DNA of 64,000 nucleotides, from the NCBI GenBank assembly GCA_963802575.1, contig CAWDJF010000003.1:1-64000 (forward strand), read 5' to 3'. A model generated the notes under the pieces. It was not told the origin of the DNA, did not search any database, and saw nothing but the letters and a program-made list of their open reading frames with translations. Position numbers and translations under genes: made by a program. Origin of the DNA: DATFTE01 sp963802575 (GTDB lineage Bacteria; Acidobacteriota; Terriglobia; Terriglobales; Acidobacteriaceae). The first letter of the stretch is position 1. Each line of letters starts with the position of its first letter. Shown here piece by piece: positions 9,423-17,418 of the stretch.

Positions 9423-10334
9423 CTACTGCTTCAGTCTGTCAATGTTGATCGTCATGGGCGGCTTGATGTTGTAAGTCGCGGCAAAACTCGCCTGGTTCAC
9501 GGCGAGACCCAGGTGTCCGCGGGAATCGATATATAACAGAGGTTTTTTCAACGGGACATCGCTGAAGGTCCGGACAAACGGGATGTTCAATTCGGTCTTA
9601 CCGATGGTGATGTGGACGTTCTGTCCTCGTCCGTAGCCGAGCTTCAGGAAATCGTCGCCGCTGATGTTGGTCACCAGGTTTCCGAAGGGGCCGTCAGTGG
9701 CGATGACTTCTCCTTGCAGGCCACGGTCGTTAAGTTTGGCGGCGGTCAGGTTGAGGCGAACGAGTTTGTTGACGTCGACTTCGGGCCCGACCTGGGTCCA
9801 GTCTTCACCGTGTGCGAGGTGGGCTCCCGCGGGAGAGAAGATATCGCGCCCGTGGAACGTTGAAGACAGGGCGGCGCCGATCATCCAATTCGTGTTCGTG
9901 ATTTCCCGGGCGGCTTCGAGGCCGTCACGATCGTGGACCAGCGTCATAAGGCCGTTGTCAGGGAGGACGAAATATTGTCCGCGCTTGGACTTCACGATGA
10001 CGGCTTTGCGCGAACTGCCGACGGTGGGATCGATAACCACAACAAAAACAGTTCCCGGCGGATAGTAAGGCGTGGCTCCGTAGAGGAAACGCGCTCCGTC
10101 GAGGATGGAGAAAGGGGTGACCTGGTGGGTGAGGTCGACGATGCGGAGGTGAGGCTCGATGGAGTACATGACCCCCCTGCAGATCGCGACCGAGTCATCG
10201 ACTACGCCGAAGTCGGTCATGAAAACGATGGTGGGTGGAGGGGTGGAGTCATCGGCGGCGATGGCAGCCAAGGCGAACGCCACGAGCAGAGCGGCAATAA
10301 CAATGACACGGCGGCTGAGTGAGTGAGAGAGCAT
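9423..10334 (-). CDS. Secreted DUF62 SAM hydroxide adenosyltransferase
   Basis: The DUF62 family uses hydroxide to split S-adenosylmethionine into adenosine and methionine; relatives are the SAM fluorinase and chlorinase. Motifs are TDFG, DLTHQV, VVIDPTVGSSRKAV, LPDNGLM, TFHGRDIFSPAGAHLA and GPFGNLVTNISG. The usual DPGVG is DPTVG here. I start at the ATG at 10334, which has GAGG upstream and yields a clean signal peptide (RRVIVIAALLVAFALAAIAA). Export is odd for an enzyme whose substrate is cytoplasmic. It would release adenosine outside, where the secreted deaminase at 2-3.5 kb could use it. Halogenase activity cannot be excluded but is less likely from the motifs. Confidence 0.85.
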   Translation of the reverse strand: MLSHSLSRRVIVIAALLVAFALAAIAADDSTPPPTIVFMTDFGVVDDSVAICRGVMYSIEPHLRIVDLTHQVTPFSILDGARFLYGATPYYPPGTVFVVVIDPTVGSSRKAVIVKSKRGQYFVLPDNGLMTLVHDRDGLEAAREITNTNWMIGAALSSTFHGRDIFSPAGAHLAHGEDWTQVGPEVDVNKLVRLNLTAAKLNDRGLQGEVIATDGPFGNLVTNISGDDFLKLGYGRGQNVHITIGKTELNIPFVRTFSDVPLKKPLLYIDSRGHLGLAVNQASFAATYNIKPPMTINIDRLKQ

Positions 10335-10572
10335 GATTCCGTCCTCGATCGCGACCAGGAGTAAAGCCGACAATTTTACTGGACTTTCGCAAGAACGCAA
10401 CTCAATTTCCGCCAAATGGCGAGGCGAGATGCGCAAGGCTCCTGATTTCCAGTAAGCTTTGGATTGTAACCGTTCCCGGAGTCGCGGAAATGGACGATGG
10501 ATATCACGCTGAAAACTGCATCCGTCTATAATCCTGGGGAATCATTCTGTTGTCGTTAATTCAGGAGGTGGT

Positions 10573-10971
10573 ATGTCGCAGACCATTCCCGAGAAGTATC
10601 GTGATCTGTTCAGCAAGCGCGCCTTTGCCAATCTGGCAACGCTGATGCCCGATGGATCTCCTCAAGTGACGCCGGTGTGGTGCGATTTGGAGGACGATCT
10701 GGTGATCATTAATTCGGCGAAAGGCCGGCAGAAAGATCGCAATTTGCGCCGGGATCCGCGAGTGGCGATTGCACTCATTGATCCGGAAAATCCGTACCGG
10801 TATCTGGAGATTCGCGGCAAGGTGGTGGAGATCACCGAGCAGGGCGCGGCGGAGCATATCGACAAGATGGCGAAGAAGTATCTGGACGTGGACAAGTATC
10901 CCTACGGTCAGCCGGGCGAAGTGCGAGTGATGTACAAGATTCGGCCTGAACACGCCACCATGATGGGGTAG
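10573..10971 (+). CDS. PPOX-class flavin/F420-dependent oxidoreductase
   Basis: A 132-residue single-domain protein of the pyridoxamine-5'-phosphate-oxidase split-barrel fold. The N-terminal pattern FANLATLMPDGSPQVTPVWC, INSAKGRQKDRNLRRDPRVA and the later YLEIRGKVVEI are typical of the PPOX class, which binds FMN or F420. AGGAGGTGG lies immediately upstream, and a TATAAT at 10527-10532 could be its -10 box. The substrate is unknown. It precedes homoserine dehydrogenase by 34 bases and may be cotranscribed. Confidence 0.85.
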   Translation: MSQTIPEKYRDLFSKRAFANLATLMPDGSPQVTPVWCDLEDDLVIINSAKGRQKDRNLRRDPRVAIALIDPENPYRYLEIRGKVVEITEQGAAEHIDKMAKKYLDVDKYPYGQPGEVRVMYKIRPEHATMMG

Positions 10972-11005
10972 CCTGGACAGCCTGGGACTGTCGTCCTGCA
11001 CAATC

Positions 11006-12013
11006 ATGCGCACTTACAACCTTTGCCTGCTGGGGTTCGGGAATGTGAATCGCGCGCTGGTGCGATTGCTCGAGACGAAGAAGAAAGAATTACAAGATCG
11101 CGGGATTGATTGGCGGATTACAGGGGTTGCTTCGCGACGATTGGGGTGGATTGCTGACGAGAGCGGGGTAGACGTCAAGTCTCTGCTTCGTGGTCAGACG
11201 CGGGCGGGGGCGCCCGCTCCACACGGGCGTATTAGAGATTGGCTCACGGCGAGTAGCGCAGATGTTTTGTTTGAGGCTACTTCACTTGACCCCAAGAGCG
11301 GGCAGCCTGCGATTGATCACATTCGCGCGGCGTTGGAACACGGAGCACACGCAATCACAGCTAACAAAGGTCCCATTGTTCATGCGTACGATGAGTTGCG
11401 GCAACTAGCTCTGGCGAAGGGCAAGCGGTTTCTGTTTGAGTCAACGGTGATGGATGGAGTGCCCATCTTCTCTCTGTTTCGCGACAGTTTGCCAGCGATC
11501 CACCTGAAGGGCTTTCACGGAATTCTGAATTCCACGACGAATGTCATCTTGAGCGGCATGGAAAAGGGACTGACGTTTGAGGCGTCTTTGAAGCGAGCGC
11601 AGGACTTGGGGGTCGCAGAAACTGACGCCAGTCATGACATTGAAGGCTGGGATGCGGCGGTTAAAGTCGCGGCGCTGGTGCGAGTATTGATGGGCGTTCC
11701 GCTGACGCCGGCAGAGATTCAACGACAAGGAATTAGCCTATTGAGCGCTGAGCAAGTGCGCAACGCCCGGCGCGAAGGCATGCCATTTAAGCTGGTATGC
11801 CGTGCGCAGCGAACCGATGCCGGCGTCAGTGCTAGTGTGCGTCCGGAGCAGGTACCGTTGGGTGATCCTATGGCTTGGGTCGCGGGGACGTCGTCGATTG
11901 TGTGCTTTGAGACGGATGTGTTTCCGGAGCTGACAATTACGGAGATCGATCCGGGCGTGGAGGCGACGGCGTATGGGATGCTGGCGGATTTTGTGAGGGC
12001 AGCGGAGAGCTAG
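11006..12013 (+). CDS. hom: Homoserine dehydrogenase, short form without ACT domain
   Basis: Catalyses NAD(P)H-dependent reduction of aspartate semialdehyde to homoserine in the threonine/methionine pathway. The Rossmann start is GFGNVNRALVRLL. Catalytic-domain motifs are TANKGPIVHAYDEL, HGILNSTTNVILSGM and ASHDIEGWDAAVKVA. The 335 residues end after the catalytic domain, so feedback control through an ACT domain is absent. A peptide around residues 65-75 (RGQTRAGAPAPHG) is encoded by a GGGCGGGGGCGCCCGC palindrome at about 11200-11226 that looks like a repeat inserted in frame. It lies in a surface-loop region between conserved blocks, so activity may be retained. Confidence 0.9.
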   Translation: MRTYNLCLLGFGNVNRALVRLLETKKKELQDRGIDWRITGVASRRLGWIADESGVDVKSLLRGQTRAGAPAPHGRIRDWLTASSADVLFEATSLDPKSGQPAIDHIRAALEHGAHAITANKGPIVHAYDELRQLALAKGKRFLFESTVMDGVPIFSLFRDSLPAIHLKGFHGILNSTTNVILSGMEKGLTFEASLKRAQDLGVAETDASHDIEGWDAAVKVAALVRVLMGVPLTPAEIQRQGISLLSAEQVRNARREGMPFKLVCRAQRTDAGVSASVRPEQVPLGDPMAWVAGTSSIVCFETDVFPELTITEIDPGVEATAYGMLADFVRAAES

Positions 12014-12126
12014 GTCCCTCGTGGGCTGAAGCGCTGCGCCACCCAAAAGCAAGTTGCGTCGCCCTCGCTCTCAACTTTTTTGGCTCTGTCGATCGTCAGG
12101 ATTTAAGTAAGGCAAGGAAATATTTC

Positions 12127-13395
12127 ATGTCCACAACGTCCCCTGAAGTCAGCACGAAATTAGATCTTGCATGGATTCGGCAGCAGTTCCCTTCTCTGAA
12201 GCAGGCGGTGAATGGAAGCCCGGCGGTGTTTCTGGATGGACCTGGCGGAACGCAGGTTCCACAGCGAGTGATCGACGCGATCGGAGATTACCTGGCGCGG
12301 TCAAACGCGAATACGCATGGCGCGTACGCGACCAGCCGGCAGACCGATGCGATGCTGGATGAAGCGCGGGCAGCGATGGCGGATTTTCTCGGATGCGACG
12401 CGGATGAGGTGGTATTCGGCGCGAATATGACGTCGCTGACCTTTGCCATGAGCCGCGCGATTGGACGCGAACTGAAGGCTGGCGACGAAATTGTGGTCAC
12501 GCAGCTGGATCATGATGCGAATGTTTCTCCCTGGCGAGCGCTGGAGGAAACCGGCGCTACGGTGCACTTCGTCGATGTGCGCGAAGAGGACTGCACTCTC
12601 GACATGCAAGATCTGGCGCGGAAGATCAATGAGCACACGCGGCTGGTCGCGGTCGGATACGCGTCGAATGCAGTAGGCACTATTAACGATGTGAAAGAAG
12701 TGGTGCGATTGGCGCATGCTGTCGGGGCGCTCGCGTATATTGACGCAGTGCACTATGCTCCGCACGGGCCTATCGATGTTCATGCACTGAACTGCGACTT
12801 TCTGGTGTGTTCCACGTACAAGTTCTTTGGTCCGCACATGGGAGTCTTGTACGGAAAACGCGAGCATCTAAAACGGCTACCCGCTTACAAATTACGCGCG
12901 AACAGCGACGACATCCCTTACCGCTGGGAGTGGGGGACGCTGAATCACGAATGCATCGCCGGAATCACGGCGTGCGTGGATTATCTGGCGGATTTGGGCC
13001 GACGCCTGAAGCCTGATGCGCCTTCCCGCCGGGCGGCTTTGCAAGCCGCCTACACAGAGATTCGTCAATATGAGCGAGAGCTTTGTGAGCGGCTCGTGCG
13101 AGGACTACTGGAGATTCGCGGGTTGAAGTTTTACGGCATTCGCGATTTCGGCCAGTTCGATCGGCGATGCCCCACGGTGGCCATCAGAATTGCGGGACAT
13201 ACGCCGCTGGAACTAGCTACGAAGCTGGGCGAACGCGGCTTCTTCACATGGGACGGAAATTACTATGCGTTGAACCTGAGCGAGCGCCTGGATGTGGAGA
13301 AGGATGGCGGATTCCTGCGCATCGGACTGGTGCATTACAACACTGCGGAGGAAGTTGACCGGTTGCTGGCCGCGTTAGTGGGGATTGTAGGATAA
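12127..13395 (+). CDS. Cysteine-desulfurase-like class V aminotransferase
   Basis: A PLP enzyme of fold type I, 422 residues. It shows FLDGPGGTQVPQRVIDAI, the Schiff-base lysine in CSTYKFFGPHMGVLYG, and the C-terminal ETGATVHFVDV and RIGLVHYNTAEEVDRL blocks. It fits the cysteine-desulfurase-like subgroup related to SufS/CsdA, for which a sulfur-donor role is often unproven. No SufBCD or IscU scaffold gene is nearby. It is followed after six bases by an M19 dipeptidase, so the two may be cotranscribed. The palindromic GGCGGCTTTGCAAGCCGCC at 13033-13051 encodes normal family sequence and is not an insertion. Confidence 0.85.
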   Translation: MSTTSPEVSTKLDLAWIRQQFPSLKQAVNGSPAVFLDGPGGTQVPQRVIDAIGDYLARSNANTHGAYATSRQTDAMLDEARAAMADFLGCDADEVVFGANMTSLTFAMSRAIGRELKAGDEIVVTQLDHDANVSPWRALEETGATVHFVDVREEDCTLDMQDLARKINEHTRLVAVGYASNAVGTINDVKEVVRLAHAVGALAYIDAVHYAPHGPIDVHALNCDFLVCSTYKFFGPHMGVLYGKREHLKRLPAYKLRANSDDIPYRWEWGTLNHECIAGITACVDYLADLGRRLKPDAPSRRAALQAAYTEIRQYERELCERLVRGLLEIRGLKFYGIRDFGQFDRRCPTVAIRIAGHTPLELATKLGERGFFTWDGNYYALNLSERLDVEKDGGFLRIGLVHYNTAEEVDRLLAALVGIVG

Positions 13396-13452
13396 GCTGT
13401 CGTGCTGCGGACGGGCGAGGACGACCTTCCTCCATTGAGAACCACTCTTCAG

Positions 13453-14562
13453 ATGAATCGACGAACATTTTTGTGGAGGGCCGCGCAGGCTGGAGTGATC
13501 CTAAGGCTGGCATCCGCAAATCTGTTCGCGAAGCAGAACGATCCAATTCCACCGGCGCTGATCGAGAGTTACCGCAAGTGGCTGGTGATCGACGCGCTCG
13601 CCGGCATCAATCTCGATGACCTTCCTATCAAGCAGCAGGTGTTGCAACAGGCACTCGATTCGGGTGTGACCGGAATCAACTGGACGGTGTCGACCGCGGA
13701 TTACGAATCCACGGTGGACGCCATTTCGTTTGTAGAAGGCCTGGTTGAGAGTGAGCCGGCGCATTTCCTGATCGTGCGACAGCAAGAGGATCTGGAGCAG
13801 GCCAAGCAAAAAAACAAGATCGGAATCATTCTGGGTTTTCAGCATCCGCAACCGATTGAGCCAGACCTGAAGCGCATTGCGACATTCCGCCGGCTCGGGG
13901 TGCGAGTGATGCAGCTCACGTACAACAAACGGGGCGTGTACGGCGACGGGTGCCTGGAACCGGCCAACGCCGGCCTGAGCAAGGCTGGCCGCACGGCTGT
14001 CGCTCGCATGAATGCGCTGGGGGTCGCGGTCGATCTTTCTCATTGCGGGCAGCGGACGACTGCAGAAGGGATCGAAGCTTCTTCAAAACCGGTGGTGATC
14101 ACACACGCGGGCTGCAGCGCCGTACACCGACATCCCCGGAACAAAGATGACCGGGAGTTGCGCGCGATGGCCGATCGCGGTGGGGTAGTGGGAATCTACT
14201 TTATGCCCTATCTGGTGGCGAGCCCTACGCCGCCCACGCGGCAACACGTGATTGAGCATCTGGACCACGCGCTCAAGGTTTGCGGCAGCGAGCATGTGGG
14301 CATCGGCAGCGACGGGGTGCTCGATACGTTTCCCGACACGGTGGAGCAACGCAAGGCTTTTGCGGCCGACATGGCGAACCGTAAGAAACTTGGCATCGCC
14401 GCGCCGGAGGAGGATCGTCCTCCATTCTCGCCGGACCTGAACACGCCACTGCGCATGGAGATTGTCGCGGACGGTCTCGCAAAGAAGGGCTACACATTAG
14501 ACGTGATCGAGAATGTGATGGGGAAGAATTTCTATCGGGTGTTTGGGGAGATTTGGAGTTAG
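13453..14562 (+). CDS. Tat-exported membrane dipeptidase family (M19) with altered metal motif
   Basis: Renal-dipeptidase-like protein, about 369 residues from the ATG at 13453. That start gives a twin-arginine signal (MNRRTFLWRAAQAG). The second half carries family histidines in DLSHCGQRTTAEGIE and VITHAGCSAV, and later GIGSDGVLDTF. The usual N-terminal metal motif DGHND is replaced by IDALAGIN, and the bridging glutamate region reads LGFQHPQPIE. Two or three zinc ligands of the classical dinuclear site therefore appear to be missing. Many environmental paralogues share such changes, so it could be a one-metal or non-peptidase hydrolase. The frame is open upstream to 13402, but that would mask the Tat signal. 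Confidence 0.85.
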   Translation: MNRRTFLWRAAQAGVILRLASANLFAKQNDPIPPALIESYRKWLVIDALAGINLDDLPIKQQVLQQALDSGVTGINWTVSTADYESTVDAISFVEGLVESEPAHFLIVRQQEDLEQAKQKNKIGIILGFQHPQPIEPDLKRIATFRRLGVRVMQLTYNKRGVYGDGCLEPANAGLSKAGRTAVARMNALGVAVDLSHCGQRTTAEGIEASSKPVVITHAGCSAVHRHPRNKDDRELRAMADRGGVVGIYFMPYLVASPTPPTRQHVIEHLDHALKVCGSEHVGIGSDGVLDTFPDTVEQRKAFAADMANRKKLGIAAPEEDRPPFSPDLNTPLRMEIVADGLAKKGYTLDVIENVMGKNFYRVFGEIWS

Positions 14563-14584
14563 AAGGGCAGCTCTCAGCTGTCAG

Positions 14585-15274
14585 CTATCGGCGATCAGTC
14601 TTCTGTAATTCGATTACTTCGCTTCCTTTCCCTATAAGAACTACATCGGCCATTCCGATGAACAGGCCGTGTTCGACGACGCCTGGCATGTTGGCCAGAG
14701 TCTTTGCCAAGGCTGCGGGGTCGGGTATCTGACCGAAGGCACAATCGAGGATGCGATGTCCTTCGTCGGTGCGGTAGGGTGTCCCGTCTTTCGCTTTTCG
14801 AAGGGAGACGGTCGCCCCCATCGCTGTGATTTCGCGAGTCAGAAGAGTTTGAGCAAAAGGAATGACCTCAACCGGAAGCGGAAAACGGCCGAGAACCGGG
14901 ACTTGCTTGGTCGCGTCTGAAACGACCACAAATTTTCTGGAGGCCGACGCCACGATTTTTTCGCGGAGCAGCGCTCCGCCGCCGCCTTTGATGAGATTCA
15001 GTTGCGGATCGAATTCGTCGGCGCCGTCGATGTCGACGTCGATCTGTTCGACTTCATCGAGCGTCGTTAGCGGTATGCCGTACTTTTCCGACAGTTGTTG
15101 CGAATGGATCGAGGTGGGGATACCGCGAATCTTGAGTCCCGCTTTTACCCGTTCCCCGAGAAACTGAATGAAGTACGCCGCCGTTGAACCGGTGCCGAGA
15201 CCGACGACCTGGCCGTCTTTTATGAACTGCAGGCTGGCGCGAGCCGCCGCTTGCTTCTCGAGATCGTTTGACAT
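14585..15274 (-). CDS. rpiA: Ribose-5-phosphate isomerase A
   Basis: Interconverts ribose 5-phosphate and ribulose 5-phosphate in the pentose phosphate pathway. Conserved segments are GLGTGSTAAYFIQFLGE, IDVDIDGADEFDP, LIKGGGGALLREKIVA and GMADVVLIG. I start at the ATG at 15274 (MSNDLEKQAA), giving 229 residues. The frame is open 21 codons further, but that extension would overlap the end of the arginase-family gene and is not family-like. The upstream gene is on the same strand 14 bases away, so the two may be cotranscribed. Confidence 0.95.
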   Translation of the reverse strand: MSNDLEKQAAARASLQFIKDGQVVGLGTGSTAAYFIQFLGERVKAGLKIRGIPTSIHSQQLSEKYGIPLTTLDEVEQIDVDIDGADEFDPQLNLIKGGGGALLREKIVASASRKFVVVSDATKQVPVLGRFPLPVEVIPFAQTLLTREITAMGATVSLRKAKDGTPYRTDEGHRILDCAFGQIPDPAALAKTLANMPGVVEHGLFIGMADVVLIGKGSEVIELQKTDRR

Positions 15275-15288
15275 GCGAGGGGTAAAGA

Positions 15289-16104
15289 CTAACAGCCCAG
15301 CATCTTTCCCAGAAGTTCTTTCAAAATCTTCCCACAAACCGCGGAAGTAAGTTCCGAGACATCGCGCCTAGGATTGTATTCGACGATGTCAGCGCCAACG
15401 ATGTTGCCGGTGATCTGGTGCAGGTGCCGCATGGCTTCGCGCACGGTCATGCCTCCGGGCTCGCGGTGTGAAACCCCGGGTGCAAACGCGGGATCAAGCA
15501 CATCGAGGTCGAAAGAGATGTAGACGGGGCCGGCACGCTTGAGCCGCTCGAAGTTGGGGAGCGTCTCCATCTCGATAACCTGCACGCCGAAACGCTCCGC
15601 CTGCTTTCGCTGATGACGGTTCATGGTGCGGATTCCGAGCTGGATTAGCTGTTTCGCCAACCCGTCTTCCATGATGCGGGCGAAAGGGCTGGCATGCGAG
15701 AAGCGATTGCCTTGAAATTCGTCGTAAAGATCGGGGTGGGCATCGAAGTGGATGATGCTGATCGCTGGATATTTCTTGTGGAAGGCTTTCAGAATCGGGT
15801 AAGTGATGGAGTGGTCGCCGCCGAGACAGATCGGGCGCTGATTCTTGTCAAGTAATTCGCCGACCGCCTTCTCGATCTCGGCAAAGGCGTTGGCTTCGGA
15901 AAGCTTCAAGTCTCCGGCATCGACGAAGGGCTGACGTTCGAGATCGGTGCCGGCTTCGGTACACATGTTCGAGGAATCGCAGCGAAATCCTTCGCGAATC
16001 AGTGGCGGGGCTTCAGCGGCTCCGCGCAGATAAGAAGAATTAGCGTCGAAGGGAATGCCCAGCAGAACCGGAACGCCCTTGTCCTCAACGTTGGCAGTTG
16101 ACAT
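15289..16104 (-). CDS. Arginase/agmatinase family ureohydrolase
   Basis: A manganese enzyme of 271 residues that removes urea from a guanidino substrate. Metal-binding motifs are intact: LGGDHSITYP, HFDAHPDLYDE and SFDLDVLDPAFAPGVSHREPGG. Family resemblance favours agmatinase (polyamine synthesis from arginine) over arginase, but the residues deciding specificity cannot be judged here. The ATG at 16104 is chosen because GGGAG lies upstream and MSTANVEDKG is a natural beginning. It is divergent from the CPA2 antiporter, with 85 bases between the starts, and is followed closely by rpiA. Confidence 0.88.
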   Translation of the reverse strand: MSTANVEDKGVPVLLGIPFDANSSYLRGAAEAPPLIREGFRCDSSNMCTEAGTDLERQPFVDAGDLKLSEANAFAEIEKAVGELLDKNQRPICLGGDHSITYPILKAFHKKYPAISIIHFDAHPDLYDEFQGNRFSHASPFARIMEDGLAKQLIQLGIRTMNRHQRKQAERFGVQVIEMETLPNFERLKRAGPVYISFDLDVLDPAFAPGVSHREPGGMTVREAMRHLHQITGNIVGADIVEYNPRRDVSELTSAVCGKILKELLGKMLGC

Positions 16105-16189
16105 GATTGGTGCTCCCAGGGGAAACCGAAGAAGATTGTAGTGGATGCGGAGGCCGCGGTGGCAAGATTGCCGCAAGGGCAGTGAGCGG

Positions 16190-17362
16190 ATGGCACTGGA
16201 AACGACTTTCTATCGCGATCTCGCGTACATATTCGGCGCGGCCGTGATTGGCGGCAGCGTCGCCAAGGCCCTGCGCCAGCCGCTGATCCTTGGGTATGTG
16301 TTGGGCGGAATCCTGATCGGGCCATTCACTCCGGGACCGAAAGTCTATCAACTCCACGAATTCGAACTTCTTGCGGAAGTGGGCGTGATGCTGTTGATGT
16401 ACTCGATCGGCCTGGAGTTTTCCTTCCGCGAGCTGTTGCAGGTGAAGTGGATTGCTGTAGTGGGAGGGCCGATCGGCGTCGTGCTGTCGGTGTTGCTGGG
16501 GCTTGAGGCGGGCAAATTGTTCGGCTGGAGTACGACGCAAGGGATCACGATCGGCGCGGTGATCTCGGTCGCCAGCACCATGGTTTTGTCGAAATTCCTG
16601 ACCGAGCGAGGAGAACTGAGAACGCAGCAAGGCCAGGTGATGATCGGAATCACACTGGTGGAAGACCTGGCGGTGGTCGCGCTGACGGTCCTGTTGCCGT
16701 CGTTGTCAGACATCAGCCGTGACAAGGTTCTCGCGATCGGCCTGGCAATGGGCAAGGCATTGCTGATACTGACTCCCGTGATTCTGATCGCGGCGAAACT
16801 GGTTCCCAGGATGATGAAGCGGGCCGGAGAGGCGGGCAACGAAGAGTTGTATCTGCTGGTGGTGCTGGCCCTGGGCTTCGCCACGGCCGCGGTTACGCAA
16901 GCCGTCGGGTTGTCGCTGGCGCTGGGTGCGTTTCTAGCGGGCATGATCGTCAGCGGGGCAGAGATGACACACCGCGTAATGGGTCAGTTGATGCCGTTGC
17001 GGGATGCGTTCGTGGCGCTGTTTTTTGTGACGATCGGGGCGCTGGTCGATCCGCGAATTCTGGTTTCTCATCCCATGCTGTGGATCTCGATCGTCGTACT
17101 GACTATGGGCGGCAAGTTTGTCATTTGGACCCTGCTGGTGTGGGCCTTCCGCTATCCCTTGCGGACTGCCTTGATGGTCGGGCTTGGACTGACGCAAATT
17201 GGGGAATTTTCCTACGTGCTGATCCGCGTGGCGCGCGATTCTCACCTGGTTGGAGACGACGTCTACAACGCGACGCTGGCCGCTTCGGTGGTCACGATTG
17301 TGCTTAACGGATTGCTGCTGCGGCTGTTCTCGCGGCCGCCAAAGGTCGAAACCCCGGCCTGA
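16190..17362 (+). CDS. CPA2-family cation:proton antiporter
   Basis: An inner-membrane exchanger of about 390 residues with roughly eleven to thirteen hydrophobic segments. Family motifs include LGYVLGGILIGPFTPG, EVGVMLLMYSIGLEFS, ISVASTMVLSKFLTERGE, GITLVEDLAVVALTV and GLTQIGEFSYVL. It resembles the KefB/KefC and Na+/H+ exchanger group but lacks the C-terminal nucleotide-binding TrkA-N domain of Kef proteins, so glutathione gating is unlikely. Ion preference (K+ versus Na+) cannot be determined. Confidence 0.88.
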   Translation: MALETTFYRDLAYIFGAAVIGGSVAKALRQPLILGYVLGGILIGPFTPGPKVYQLHEFELLAEVGVMLLMYSIGLEFSFRELLQVKWIAVVGGPIGVVLSVLLGLEAGKLFGWSTTQGITIGAVISVASTMVLSKFLTERGELRTQQGQVMIGITLVEDLAVVALTVLLPSLSDISRDKVLAIGLAMGKALLILTPVILIAAKLVPRMMKRAGEAGNEELYLLVVLALGFATAAVTQAVGLSLALGAFLAGMIVSGAEMTHRVMGQLMPLRDAFVALFFVTIGALVDPRILVSHPMLWISIVVLTMGGKFVIWTLLVWAFRYPLRTALMVGLGLTQIGEFSYVLIRVARDSHLVGDDVYNATLAASVVTIVLNGLLLRLFSRPPKVETPA

Positions 17363-17418
17363 TCTGGGCGCGAATCCGGGACACAATCGCCGTCATCCTT
17401 TATTCTAGTAGTGAATCT

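Noticed and set aside
13033..13051. Palindrome GGCGGCTTTGCAAGCCGCC as a repeat insertion in the class V aminotransferase
   Set aside because: The encoded residues (RRAALQAAYTEI) match the normal family pattern, so no insertion is needed to explain it.
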